Of a DNA stretch of 64,000 bases, positions 9,597 through 17,145 are shown one piece after another (position 1 is the stretch's first letter; every line of letters starts with the position of its first letter). This DNA comes from Leptospira neocaledonica (GTDB lineage Bacteria > Spirochaetota > Leptospiria > Leptospirales > Leptospiraceae). The stretch lies in contig NZ_NPEA01000002.1 in the NCBI RefSeq assembly GCF_002812205.1, forward strand, positions 310,001-374,000, given 5' to 3'. The position numbers were made by a program, and so were the translations under genes. Under the pieces are notes generated by a model that saw nothing but the letters and a program-made list of their open reading frames with translations, searched no databases and was not told the origin of the DNA.

Positions 9597-9805
9597 AAGG
9601 TCCGTCGGTAGGTTTTCCGTCCTAAGTTAGGGAATGAAAAGGACTTTTTTTGCGGATTTTGGCCCAGATTCTTCTCTCTTATGTCGGCATGAAACATATC
9701 CGAAAGGATTAGAGAACAGACAAATAAAGGTGATTCTGGTAGACAGTTCCCAAAATCTATGTCCAATAAAGTTTTGCTTTGGGCAACCGAAGAACTTAGG
9801 AATCA

Positions 9806-10708
9806 ATGGAAGACCTGCCTTACAAAAAAGAAATTTCTCTGCGCCACCACTCTTCTTTACCTGCAAAGTCGGAGATCTGGCCCAAGGTCAGGCTATTATT
9901 CGGAAGAGAAGGAATTCCTACCGACCTTTCTCATCTCTATTTGAACGAAGATGGAGAATCCTGGGCCAATCTCGGCTATTGGGAAAACACGAATGAATAC
10001 GGCACAGCCTGTGCAAACCTAGCAGAACATTTAGGAAAATTAGCAGGACTGGATTCGAATTCTAAATTATTAGATCTGGGATTTGGATGCGGGGATCAAT
10101 TTAGAATTTGGGAGAATACATTTGGAGTGAATGTTTCGAATATATACGGAATTAATATCTCTAAGATCCAGATAGAATTCACAAAAAGACGTTATGAAGG
10201 ACGGCTTGGTTCTCCCAATTTAATTTTGGGAAGTGTAGAAGGTTTAACTGAATTCGAGGACAAAACCTTTGATGTAGTGCTCGCTCTGGATAGTTTATAT
10301 TTTATACCGAATCGAAATAAATTGGTTCAAGAAATTTATAGGATTTTAAAACCGGGCGGAGTATTCGTATCGGCCGAGATACTATTCTCCGATCGAAAAA
10401 TTTCCTATTGGGAAACTTTCAAAAGGAATTTAATTTCTAGGATGGCAAAGATGTCTTCCGATCTAAAAAAGGTAGAAGGGATTGTATCCGAATATTCGGC
10501 GTTAGGATTTAACTTCGAAGTTTTAGAAAGAATAGATCCGTTCGTATTTCCCGGTTTCTCCCAATTTATATTAGAAAAGATTAAATCGGGAAAAAAAATC
10601 CCAAAACGACTCTCAGGAAGATACGAAATGTTAGGGGAATATTTCGGCTCCGAAACGATCAAGAAACATTTCGAATATTGGATTTATAAGGTCAGAAAAC
10701 CTGAGTAA
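9806..10708 (+). CDS. Class I SAM-dependent methyltransferase (small molecule/lipid type)
   Basis: 300 residues, no signal peptide. SAM-binding motif I is LLDLGFGCGDQ (about residues 88-98). It is followed by YGINISKIQIEFTKRR, the post-I segment typical of tocopherol/sterol/cyclopropane-type C-methyltransferases, then FDVVLALDSLYFI and RILKPGGVFVSAEI (motif III region). A segment LGYWENTNEYGTACANLAEHL precedes the Rossmann core, as in methyltransferases acting on lipid or isoprenoid substrates. AGGA four bases upstream of the ATG supports this start. It converges on the COG2907-like flavoprotein with 3 bp between the stops. In other bacteria COG2907 proteins sit near cyclopropane synthases, so a lipid substrate is a reasonable inference but unproven. 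Confidence 0.75.
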   Translation: MEDLPYKKEISLRHHSSLPAKSEIWPKVRLLFGREGIPTDLSHLYLNEDGESWANLGYWENTNEYGTACANLAEHLGKLAGLDSNSKLLDLGFGCGDQFRIWENTFGVNVSNIYGINISKIQIEFTKRRYEGRLGSPNLILGSVEGLTEFEDKTFDVVLALDSLYFIPNRNKLVQEIYRILKPGGVFVSAEILFSDRKISYWETFKRNLISRMAKMSSDLKKVEGIVSEYSALGFNFEVLERIDPFVFPGFSQFILEKIKSGKKIPKRLSGRYEMLGEYFGSETIKKHFEYWIYKVRKPE

Positions 10709-10711
10709 ATT

Positions 10712-11968
10712 TTAAGATCTCAGTGAACCTTCTACCCATCTTTTTACATCCAAAGAAGTAGAAACTCCTGCTTCTAAAAGAGGAATACCGTATCTAGCAT
10801 AAGAACCGCAGAGCCAAACTTTTCTATCGGGAAGTTCCTGTAGTTCTTTTAACTCCTCTAAAATTTTTCTAGAAGCAAGATCGATCACTGGCCTTTCGAA
10901 TTTAGATCTGCTGATAAAATCTTTTTCGCTGGGCTCCACGAGAGGATTCCAGGTCTGGAAAACCGCCTTTCCCTTCATGGAAGGAAGTACCTTGTTTAAG
11001 AGAATGGTAGCAGTTGCAGTAGAACTATCTTGCGAAAGAGAAAAACACATAGGCGCCCAATGTCTTTTGTGTTTGGGCATAAACTTTTCGTCCGAATGAA
11101 CTACCACTTCCGAAGTCTCATATTTTAGTTTGGAAAGTAATACCTTTTCCCTTGAATATTCGTCGGGAAGGATAGAGATGGCTTGATTTGCAGGTGCTGC
11201 GACTACGACTCTATCAAAAAGTTCTTCTCCATTATCGAAAATCAGTTTTACTTTATCTTTTTCTAAAACGATTTTTTTTGGATCCGTGCTTAAACGAATG
11301 GAAGAGGCTCTTTTTGAAAGTTTTTCGGTAACGTCGCGAGTTCCTTTTTCGGGCGTTAAAAATCTTAGGAACTTCAAACCACTGGAATGATACCCGATTA
11401 CCGCGTCTGCAGGGTAATTTTTTGCACTTTCAGAAGTACAGGTATTGATCGTGGAGAACATAGGGATCAAGTATAGATCTTCGAATTCTACTGAATAACC
11501 GAACCTACTCAAAAACTGAGAGATGGTAAGCTGTTCACCATCTAAAGATTGGAGTTCTTTTTCAGATTCTTCATAAAAGCGGATTGCATCCGAAAAAATA
11601 CGTCTAGAAGTTTTATTGGAAAAACAAACCCAATAAGGTATCGGAACAAAATTACCTCCGATACCTAAGGTAGAAAAACCGAAATATGTGGTGCCATCTC
11701 CGTAGTTTAAGGAAAAGGAATAATCTACAGGTCTTACTTCTATACCTGCTTCTTGGTAAAGATCTAAAAGACATGGATAATAATTTCGTTTGAATGCTCT
11801 AAAGGGAACATCTACACGGATTGAATGTCCGTTGGAGAAAAGATCGGTACCGTGAGCATCCATACCGACCAGAGGATGTTTTTCTAAAAGAGATACTTCA
11901 TGTTCTTTGCCCAAGTACCAAGATGCGCTTAAGCCGGCGATTCCACTACCGATGACCGCTATTTTCAT
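10712..11968 (-). CDS. FAD/NAD-binding oxidoreductase, COG2907-like (amine-oxidase fold)
   Basis: 418 residues. The N-terminal dinucleotide-binding motif AVIGSGIAGLSASWYL is at residues 4-19, followed by an acidic end to the second strand (SLLEK). The later segments VVVAAPANQAISILPDE, SEVVVHSDEKFMPKHKRHWA and a C-terminal WLCGSYARYGIPLLEAG match the pattern I recall for COG2907 predicted flavoproteins. These are often encoded with cyclopropane-fatty-acid synthase and DUF1365 genes. Those partners are absent here; instead a class I methyltransferase converges on it (9806-10708). The reaction is unknown; a role in fatty acid or lipid modification is inference from family context. Confidence 0.75.
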   Translation of the reverse strand: MKIAVIGSGIAGLSASWYLGKEHEVSLLEKHPLVGMDAHGTDLFSNGHSIRVDVPFRAFKRNYYPCLLDLYQEAGIEVRPVDYSFSLNYGDGTTYFGFSTLGIGGNFVPIPYWVCFSNKTSRRIFSDAIRFYEESEKELQSLDGEQLTISQFLSRFGYSVEFEDLYLIPMFSTINTCTSESAKNYPADAVIGYHSSGLKFLRFLTPEKGTRDVTEKLSKRASSIRLSTDPKKIVLEKDKVKLIFDNGEELFDRVVVAAPANQAISILPDEYSREKVLLSKLKYETSEVVVHSDEKFMPKHKRHWAPMCFSLSQDSSTATATILLNKVLPSMKGKAVFQTWNPLVEPSEKDFISRSKFERPVIDLASRKILEELKELQELPDRKVWLCGSYARYGIPLLEAGVSTSLDVKRWVEGSLRS

Positions 11969-12056
11969 TCCGGATTAGAATCCTTTTTTAAAACAAAAAT
12001 ACAAGGTAAAACCTGAATTTAAGGAAGGAATGCTACAAAAAAGGAACCGAACGAAT

Positions 12057-13901
12057 TCAGTCTACTATCTGTAACACAACTCTTCTGTTCTTTTGACGGT
12101 CGGAAGCGTTGTCATTGGAAGAAATTGGTTGGCTATCCCCGAAACCTTGGGTTCGAACTCTCGTATTGTTGATTCCATGTTTGGAGATTAAATAATCTGC
12201 CACAGCTTTTGCTCTATTTTCGGAAAGTTCCAGGTTATGTTCTTTTTTACCGACGTTGTCCGTATGACCTTCGACAGAGATTTTGAGTTTAGGATTCGAT
12301 TTTAAAAAGTTCGCCAAACGATCCAATTCCGGTTCCGAATCCTTGGAAATCTCGAATTTGTTTGTCTCAAAAAATAAATTGTTCAGAAGGATTTGTCGAC
12401 CGACAGCCAAAGCAGGAAGACGAAACTCCACATCCAATTTCGCATCTTCCTGTTTGGATTCCGTAAGATCTATATTTCTAGAAACGGAAAGATGACCTGG
12501 TTTCTCCGCATAAAATCCGTATTTTTCACCGTAGGGAAGAACCAAACTAAAAGAACCGGTTTTGGAATCACTCTTAGCACTTCCTCTTTTTTCCAAACGT
12601 GTTAAGGATTCATAATGTATTTCGGCGCCTAAAGGATTTCCTTCTTCGTCCAAAACTTTTCCGTTGATCACTACAACCGGATTAGGGCGAAAATCTCGGG
12701 GAAGATAGGCCATATATAATTGACCTTCTTTACTTACATAAGCCCAGTCGCTATTTACCGGAATGGAGAAAAAGTTTACTCCTTTTAAGTTAGCCGAAAC
12801 TTCTATAGGTTTGGTCCAATTATCCCAGCCATCTCCTATTCTTTTGGTCACATAAACGGAAAGACCTTTGTGACCGTCGCTGCAGAAATAAAGAGTCCTA
12901 TCGTCTCCCGCTAAAAAGGGAGCCGTTTCTTCGGAAGAAGTATTAACTATCTCTCCTAAATTTTTACCTATACCAAAAGAACCGTCTTCTTTCTGAATAC
13001 TAACATACAAATCTAACTTGCCGTAAGAATCGGGTTGTTGGACCGAATAGATCAGGATCCTTCCGGAGGACGAAAGAGTGGAACCTCCAAAGACCGATGT
13101 ATTATTTTTTAAATATATATTCGAAAAATCCGGGAAACTAATTGCCTTTGGATAAGACCAATTCCCTTTTTCTTTATAACTTTTATATAAAGGAACAGTA
13201 ACCTTATTTTGAAGATTGGTTAGTTTTCGAAGATACTCGTAGGCGAGTTGTTCTTCTTTTAGCCTGAATTCCATCTCGTCTCTGGTGTTTCTTCTTAATT
13301 CTTCTCTTTTGTCTTGGAATTCGAATTGGATTTTACGAGTGGCCTCATCGTCGCCGAAGGAACCGAAAACGAATAATTCATTATTGCTGGGAAGAACTGC
13401 GATTACTGCTGAGTTCAGGTCATTATTCAAAGGAGCAGGCATTTCCTTACCGTCTCTCCAAAAACCTTTCTCATCCTTCTCCGCAAACCAAATCCTCTGG
13501 GTTCCCGATTTACCCTTGCTAGAATATACAGTCCAAAAAATCGATTGTCCGTCGGGAGTGACCGTCGGATTAAACGCGAAGTAACCTCTATTTACGTAAT
13601 TTGGAATTCTTTTTAGAGTCCAATCGGGAAGACCTTTAGATTCGGAAAAAGGATAGGTCTCATAACGTATTGGGTCGCAATTTTCTCCCCTCATCTGGCA
13701 GAGAACACGAACGGTTTGATTATGAAGTCTGGAAAGTTCAGGACTCAGATCATTAGAAAGTACCTGGATGAACTCGTTACCTGTACCCAACATTCTACCG
13801 AATTGAAGAAGTTTACCTTCGATAATCCTTTCCTCCGCGAGAAGATCGGAAGTGAAAAATAGTAATATAGAAGAAAGTAAGACGGAGAGAGGACGGTTCA
13901 T
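12057..13901 (-). CDS. Exported OmpA-domain protein with WD40-like (PD40) repeats
   Basis: 614 residues with a Sec signal peptide (MNRPLSVLLSSILLFFTSDLLAEE). The middle part carries beta-propeller-like PD40 elements: NPTVTPDGQSIFWTVYSSK, GSTLSSSGRILIYSVQQPD and APFLAGDDRTLYFCSDGHKG. A short carboxypeptidase-regulatory-like segment follows (INGKVLDEEGNPLGAEIHYES, about residues 405-425). The last 115 residues are an OmpA peptidoglycan-binding domain with ISVEGHTDNVGKKEHNLELSENRAKAV and GFGDSQPISSNDNASDRQKNRRV, the Asp and Arg of the domain being present. It probably links the outer membrane or periplasmic complexes to peptidoglycan. Such PD40-OmpA proteins are frequent in Leptospira and Bacteroidetes; the propeller's partner is unknown. 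Confidence 0.88.
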   Translation of the reverse strand: MNRPLSVLLSSILLFFTSDLLAEERIIEGKLLQFGRMLGTGNEFIQVLSNDLSPELSRLHNQTVRVLCQMRGENCDPIRYETYPFSESKGLPDWTLKRIPNYVNRGYFAFNPTVTPDGQSIFWTVYSSKGKSGTQRIWFAEKDEKGFWRDGKEMPAPLNNDLNSAVIAVLPSNNELFVFGSFGDDEATRKIQFEFQDKREELRRNTRDEMEFRLKEEQLAYEYLRKLTNLQNKVTVPLYKSYKEKGNWSYPKAISFPDFSNIYLKNNTSVFGGSTLSSSGRILIYSVQQPDSYGKLDLYVSIQKEDGSFGIGKNLGEIVNTSSEETAPFLAGDDRTLYFCSDGHKGLSVYVTKRIGDGWDNWTKPIEVSANLKGVNFFSIPVNSDWAYVSKEGQLYMAYLPRDFRPNPVVVINGKVLDEEGNPLGAEIHYESLTRLEKRGSAKSDSKTGSFSLVLPYGEKYGFYAEKPGHLSVSRNIDLTESKQEDAKLDVEFRLPALAVGRQILLNNLFFETNKFEISKDSEPELDRLANFLKSNPKLKISVEGHTDNVGKKEHNLELSENRAKAVADYLISKHGINNTRVRTQGFGDSQPISSNDNASDRQKNRRVVLQIVD

Positions 13902-13970
13902 ATTATATGTTTCGGAGAATAATATCCGACCCGGAAGAGGGGAAAAGAAAAAATTAATATAAGAAAGGGA

Positions 13971-14288
13971 TCAGGCAATCCAACCAGGGAAAAACTTGCG
14001 GATCAGAAAAAGACCGACCGACAGAATACCAAAGTTCAAAAGAGAAGAAACAAGAATAAATACAAGTTTAGAAGGTTCTTGATTCTGAGGCTTGCGGCGA
14101 CTCGCAGTAAAAGCCGCCCCAATACTCAAAACTAAGCCGGATATAAAGGAAATCTCAGGCAGATCTTTCTCATCATAAAGGTATGAGGTCAAACTTTCCG
14201 AAACCACAAACATAATGCAAAGAACGATCAGAAATGCAAAACTTCTGATGATCCCTAGAACATAGAAAGAAGTCAGTTCCTTATTCAT
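13971..14288 (-). CDS. Small three-helix membrane protein, unknown function
   Basis: 105 residues with hydrophobic segments at about 10-30, 48-62 and 74-94, separated by a short acidic loop (YDEKDLPE) and a basic loop (SRRKPQNQEPSK). No family is recognised. It lies 69 bp downstream (on the minus strand) of the small secreted protein gene at 14346-14606 and 69 bp upstream of the OmpA-domain gene, all on the same strand, so it could be co-transcribed. Start ATG at 14288. Confidence 0.6.
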   Translation of the reverse strand: MNKELTSFYVLGIIRSFAFLIVLCIMFVVSESLTSYLYDEKDLPEISFISGLVLSIGAAFTASRRKPQNQEPSKLVFILVSSLLNFGILSVGLFLIRKFFPGWIA

Positions 14289-14345
14289 ACACCCGCCAAA
14301 ACTTTGACGAGGTCGAATATTTAACGATTATACCGGCTTGTAAAC

Positions 14346-14606
14346 TTAATTGCAACTGCAGGCGGAACCTTTTCCCCCTAAAGATTGAGCATAATTATCA
14401 GCATCGGAAGAATAATCGAATTCTTTCAGAAGACAAACATTGGAACCTCGAGCCGATTTCATCTGATCCAGAGTGCGGGAATCCGCTTCAATCTTACCAT
14501 CAGCGCAGAAGACGCTATATTTTGTATTAGCTATGACATTAGTGGACGAGAAGGTTATAGCTAATACAAGGGAAGTTGCAAAGAGGGCAATAAATAATTT
14601 GTTCAT
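14346..14606 (-). CDS. Small secreted cysteine-containing protein, unknown function
   Basis: 86 residues from ATG 14606. A TTG four codons upstream gives a longer frame, but GGAG sits six bases before the ATG and decides the start. The signal peptide MNKLFIALFATSLVLAITF ends near residue 26 (VIANT). The mature 60 residues contain four cysteines (VFCADG, NVCLL and a terminal ACSC), suggesting disulfides in the periplasm or outside. No known domain. Promoter sequence has to lie between 14607 and 14741. Confidence 0.6.
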   Translation of the reverse strand: MNKLFIALFATSLVLAITFSSTNVIANTKYSVFCADGKIEADSRTLDQMKSARGSNVCLLKEFDYSSDADNYAQSLGGKGSACSCN

Positions 14607-14741
14607 CAGGATCTCCAAAACGAACTGGAGAATAATCTTTCTTTTAATTCTTTCAATAAATTTCTGACAAAAATAAAAAAGAAATCATGACGTTTTGTAA
14701 GCAAAAGATATCGATTCGAGTTGTAACGTCGGCTTATTCGT

Positions 14742-15278
14742 TTATAAACTTCCGGTTATGGTCTCTGCTAAACCTGCCTTTTCAGGCACACATTCGTTAT
14801 AGAATAATCCCGTCCCTAAAAAAGCTGGAGCATCTGGGACTTCACATTCCGCGTAAATTCTCCATTCATCGCTATATTGTAGAACATAAACTACGTATGG
14901 CCCTTTTACGAAATCCACACATTGATTGATAGAGGATTCCGTATAATACGTTCCTTGGTCGAGATGTGCCTTCAAATACGGATTAATATAGATAACATTG
15001 ATTAGGGTTAATCCGATAGATGTGTTTTGAGAGAAAGTACCATTTCCGCTAGCTCTATCGGCATAACCGTAAGACGCGCAATCGACGGGAACATCGGGCC
15101 CTGCTCCCAAGTAACTAACGTTTTGAAACGCATCTTTGATCTTTTTCTGAGCGTCTCCTCCAGAAATTGTTCCAGGTCCTCCCGAATAAGTACAAGCATT
15201 CAACAAGATTGAGAAAATAAGAATAATCGATCCTTTGAATTTTAATATATTATAAATTTTAGGGGTAATGATTTTCAA
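14742..15278 (-). CDS. Putative lipoprotein, unknown function (TTG start)
   Basis: 178 residues. The start is TTG at 15278, preceded at six bases by a consensus AGGAG, so this non-ATG start is well supported. A lipobox-like LLNAC lies at about residues 25-29 after a hydrophobic core (IILIFSILLNAC). The mature protein has several cysteines (DCASYG, NQCVDF, AECEV, NECVPE) and no recognised domain. The segment GGDAQKKIKDAF near residue 40 resembles the start of other Leptospira lipoproteins with a TIGR04452-like pattern (small lipoproteins of unknown role); that resemblance is a recollection, not a search result. Confidence 0.65.
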   Translation of the reverse strand: MKIITPKIYNILKFKGSIILIFSILLNACTYSGGPGTISGGDAQKKIKDAFQNVSYLGAGPDVPVDCASYGYADRASGNGTFSQNTSIGLTLINVIYINPYLKAHLDQGTYYTESSINQCVDFVKGPYVVYVLQYSDEWRIYAECEVPDAPAFLGTGLFYNECVPEKAGLAETITGSL

Positions 15279-15337
15279 GAAAAACTCCTACTGTTTGAAT
15301 AAAGTTAGAAGTATGAAAATTAAGACAAAAGAAATTT

Positions 15338-15391
15338 AAAAAAAAAGAAAATAAATCGGGTTTATATCCCAAATTGTAGATAAACCCGATT
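15338..15391 (-). terminator. Rho-independent terminator downstream of the DoxX-like gene
   Basis: Perfect 12-bp stem (AATCGGGTTTAT at 15354-15365 pairing with ATAAACCCGATT at 15380-15391) and a 14-base loop. On the minus strand it is followed by a T-rich tract (complement of the A-run ending at 15353). It lies 17 bases beyond the stop of the gene at 15409, as expected for its terminator. Confidence 0.75.
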
Positions 15392-15408
15392 GTTTCTCTA
15401 TTAACAAA

Positions 15409-15774
15409 TCAATATGTGAAAGTATATGCCCAGTAGATTAAAAGTAATTGCAGAGGCAGTCTCAGAATTAGAGCCCAAGTCGGAGGGTCTTTTCTAGTCC
15501 TAGATTGGAAATGATACACGTTAGCCGGGAACACAGCGATCAGGAGAAAGACCACGCCCCAAGCAGCCAATACCTTCGTTTGAGGAAAGAAAAGTCCAAG
15601 TCCCAAAGCAATCTCCGCGATTCCGCTGAGCTGAACCATAAGTTTATGATAGGGAATCCAAGGAGGCATGATCCTTAAATAAAATTTTGGGATCACAAAA
15701 TGAAGAATGCCGGCGATCGTATATATAGTCGCCATGATCCAGAGACTGATTGATTTAGCGTCTAGGTTTTCCAT
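15409..15774 (-). CDS. DoxX-like four-helix membrane protein
   Basis: 121 residues with four hydrophobic segments (about 9-27, 45-62, 67-83, 100-118) and the family-type features ILHFVIPKFYLRIMPPWIP and LSGIAEIALGLGLFFP, which match DoxX/DoxD-like quinol-associated membrane proteins of unassigned function. An 18-bp perfect palindrome spans its start codon (see 15765-15782). It ends at a clear intrinsic terminator, and its own promoter must be in the 414-bp gap upstream. A monocistronic unit is likely. Confidence 0.75.
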   Translation of the reverse strand: MENLDAKSISLWIMATIYTIAGILHFVIPKFYLRIMPPWIPYHKLMVQLSGIAEIALGLGLFFPQTKVLAAWGVVFLLIAVFPANVYHFQSRTRKDPPTWALILRLPLQLLLIYWAYTFTY

Positions 15775-15782
15775 GGAAAACC
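15765..15782. promoter_or_regulatory. 18-bp perfect palindrome across the DoxX-like start codon
   Basis: GGTTTTCCATGGAAAACC is self-complementary and contains the ATG of the gene at 15409-15774 in its centre. It could be an operator, or in the RNA a self-dimer/hairpin element limiting access to the start codon. No Shine-Dalgarno sequence is visible just upstream. Function is inferred only. Confidence 0.4.
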
Positions 15783-16188
15783 ATGATAAGACAACTATGG
15801 CGACAAGGTCTGCCTTTTTTCTCTGTTTTTGTTACGAAACCTTCTCTGTCTGGAATGAGAAGACTTGTTGGCGATTTTCAGGAATGTGAGATATTTTTCT
15901 CTGGTGACGAAGGGGCGATTTCTTTCTCGATGATCCGTACGAGGGCCGGGAAATTTCAGCATAGGCTATACTCCTTGCCGGTAAATTTGCCAGTCATTAT
16001 AGTAAAGGCGGATAAAGTACAAGCTAAAAAATGAATCTTCAAAAAAAAATCCGAAACAATTTTTTAAGGAAAGGTTAGGGGGCTATTCAGCTTCTTCCTT
16101 TATTTTGATAGTATTTTTGGACTTTGATGTCTTATTTTACAATTCTATCTCATATATTTAGACCGAATAGGGAAGGTATTCGAATCGG
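15783..16188. other. Intergenic region between divergent genes, no gene seen
   Basis: About 400 bases between the divergently transcribed DoxX-like gene and the methyltransferase/FAD-oxidase operon. An 83-codon frame on the plus strand here has no ribosome-binding site, no domain and atypical composition, so I do not call it. The region must hold promoters in both directions; the last 60 bases before 16189 are AT-rich with GGGAAGG about ten bases upstream of the ATG. Confidence 0.5.
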
Positions 16189-17145
16189 ATGAAAGAAATT
16201 AATCGGAAACAGTTTATAAAATCTATTATTGCGTTATTCGTTGCTGGACTCGCCCCTAGAATATTAGGAGAGTCCCAGGCAGATATTAATCCTAAATCGA
16301 ATTTTCAATCCGTCTATTTGGATCCGAAATTAAGGGAAGAATTTTACCTTTTTCTAAAGAACGTATATCATCTCTATCCCGAAGATCAATTTCATAAGCT
16401 GATTCTGGATATAACTAAGACACAGAAAACGGATAAGGATATTTATGAAGCGATTATGTCCAAACTTCCGGGAATTAAACCGTTTGCGGGGGTAATCACT
16501 TATGCCCTTCCTTCTCTTAAAAAGCAGAAAGAGGAAATATCCAGTCAGACCGTAAGGCTTTTGGGAAAACAAAACTCTTATAACGGTTACATGGAAATCG
16601 GGACCACGGGTCGGTATGTGAAAGGTCTAAAAAAGAAATTAGGGATACAGGGCAAAGTTTACGTTCTGAACGATCTGGAACCTAAATACAGCGCCGAGGA
16701 TTTAGCAGAAAGAGGACAACTTTTCAAGGCCGGGACCTTTATACAAATGGGAAGTTATGACTCGATTACCTCAGATAAGATCCCTTCCGAAAGTTTGGAA
16801 TTAGTCACGAATTATATAGGATTCCATCATTCTCCGACAGAAAAATTAAACGGATTTATTTCATCCATTTTCAGGATCTTAAAACCTGGCGGAAAACTCG
16901 TATTAAGAGATCATAATGTATATTCGGAAGAACAGAGATATATTGTAGCTTTAGCTCATGATGTTTATAACGCAGGTTTGGAAATTCCATGGAGAGAAAC
17001 TTCTGCCCAAATCCGTAATTTTACATCCTTAGAGGAAATCCAGGAAAAACTGCATGGGTTTGGATTCAAATCTATAGGGAATCAGTATTTGCAAAACGGA
17101 GATCCTACGAAAAATACTCTCATGGCTTTCGTAAAAACAAAATGA
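16189..17145 (+). CDS. Methyltransferase-fold protein with N-terminal export-like signal
   Basis: 318 residues. The N-terminus (NRKQFIKSIIALFVAGLAPRILG) looks like a Tat or Sec signal, with RK instead of RR before F-I-K, followed by a small-residue cleavage region. The body is a class I methyltransferase fold: motif I YMEIGTTGRYVKGL at about residues 138-151, an acidic end of strand 2 (VLNDLEP), LELVTNYIGFHHSPTEKL, then FRILKPGGKLVLRDHNV. It overlaps the next gene by 4 bp (ATGA), so the two are translationally coupled. A SAM enzyme with an export signal is odd; the signal could instead be a membrane anchor with the domain in the cytoplasm. The substrate is unknown. Confidence 0.7.
   Translation: MKEINRKQFIKSIIALFVAGLAPRILGESQADINPKSNFQSVYLDPKLREEFYLFLKNVYHLYPEDQFHKLILDITKTQKTDKDIYEAIMSKLPGIKPFAGVITYALPSLKKQKEEISSQTVRLLGKQNSYNGYMEIGTTGRYVKGLKKKLGIQGKVYVLNDLEPKYSAEDLAERGQLFKAGTFIQMGSYDSITSDKIPSESLELVTNYIGFHHSPTEKLNGFISSIFRILKPGGKLVLRDHNVYSEEQRYIVALAHDVYNAGLEIPWRETSAQIRNFTSLEEIQEKLHGFGFKSIGNQYLQNGDPTKNTLMAFVKTK

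Noticed and set aside
9634..9996. 120-codon frame overlapping the start of the methyltransferase
   Set aside because: Different frame from the methyltransferase, no motif, and the 9806 start has AGGA upstream.
15783..16034. 83-codon plus-strand frame in the intergenic gap
   Set aside because: No ribosome-binding site, no domain, composition unlike neighbours.
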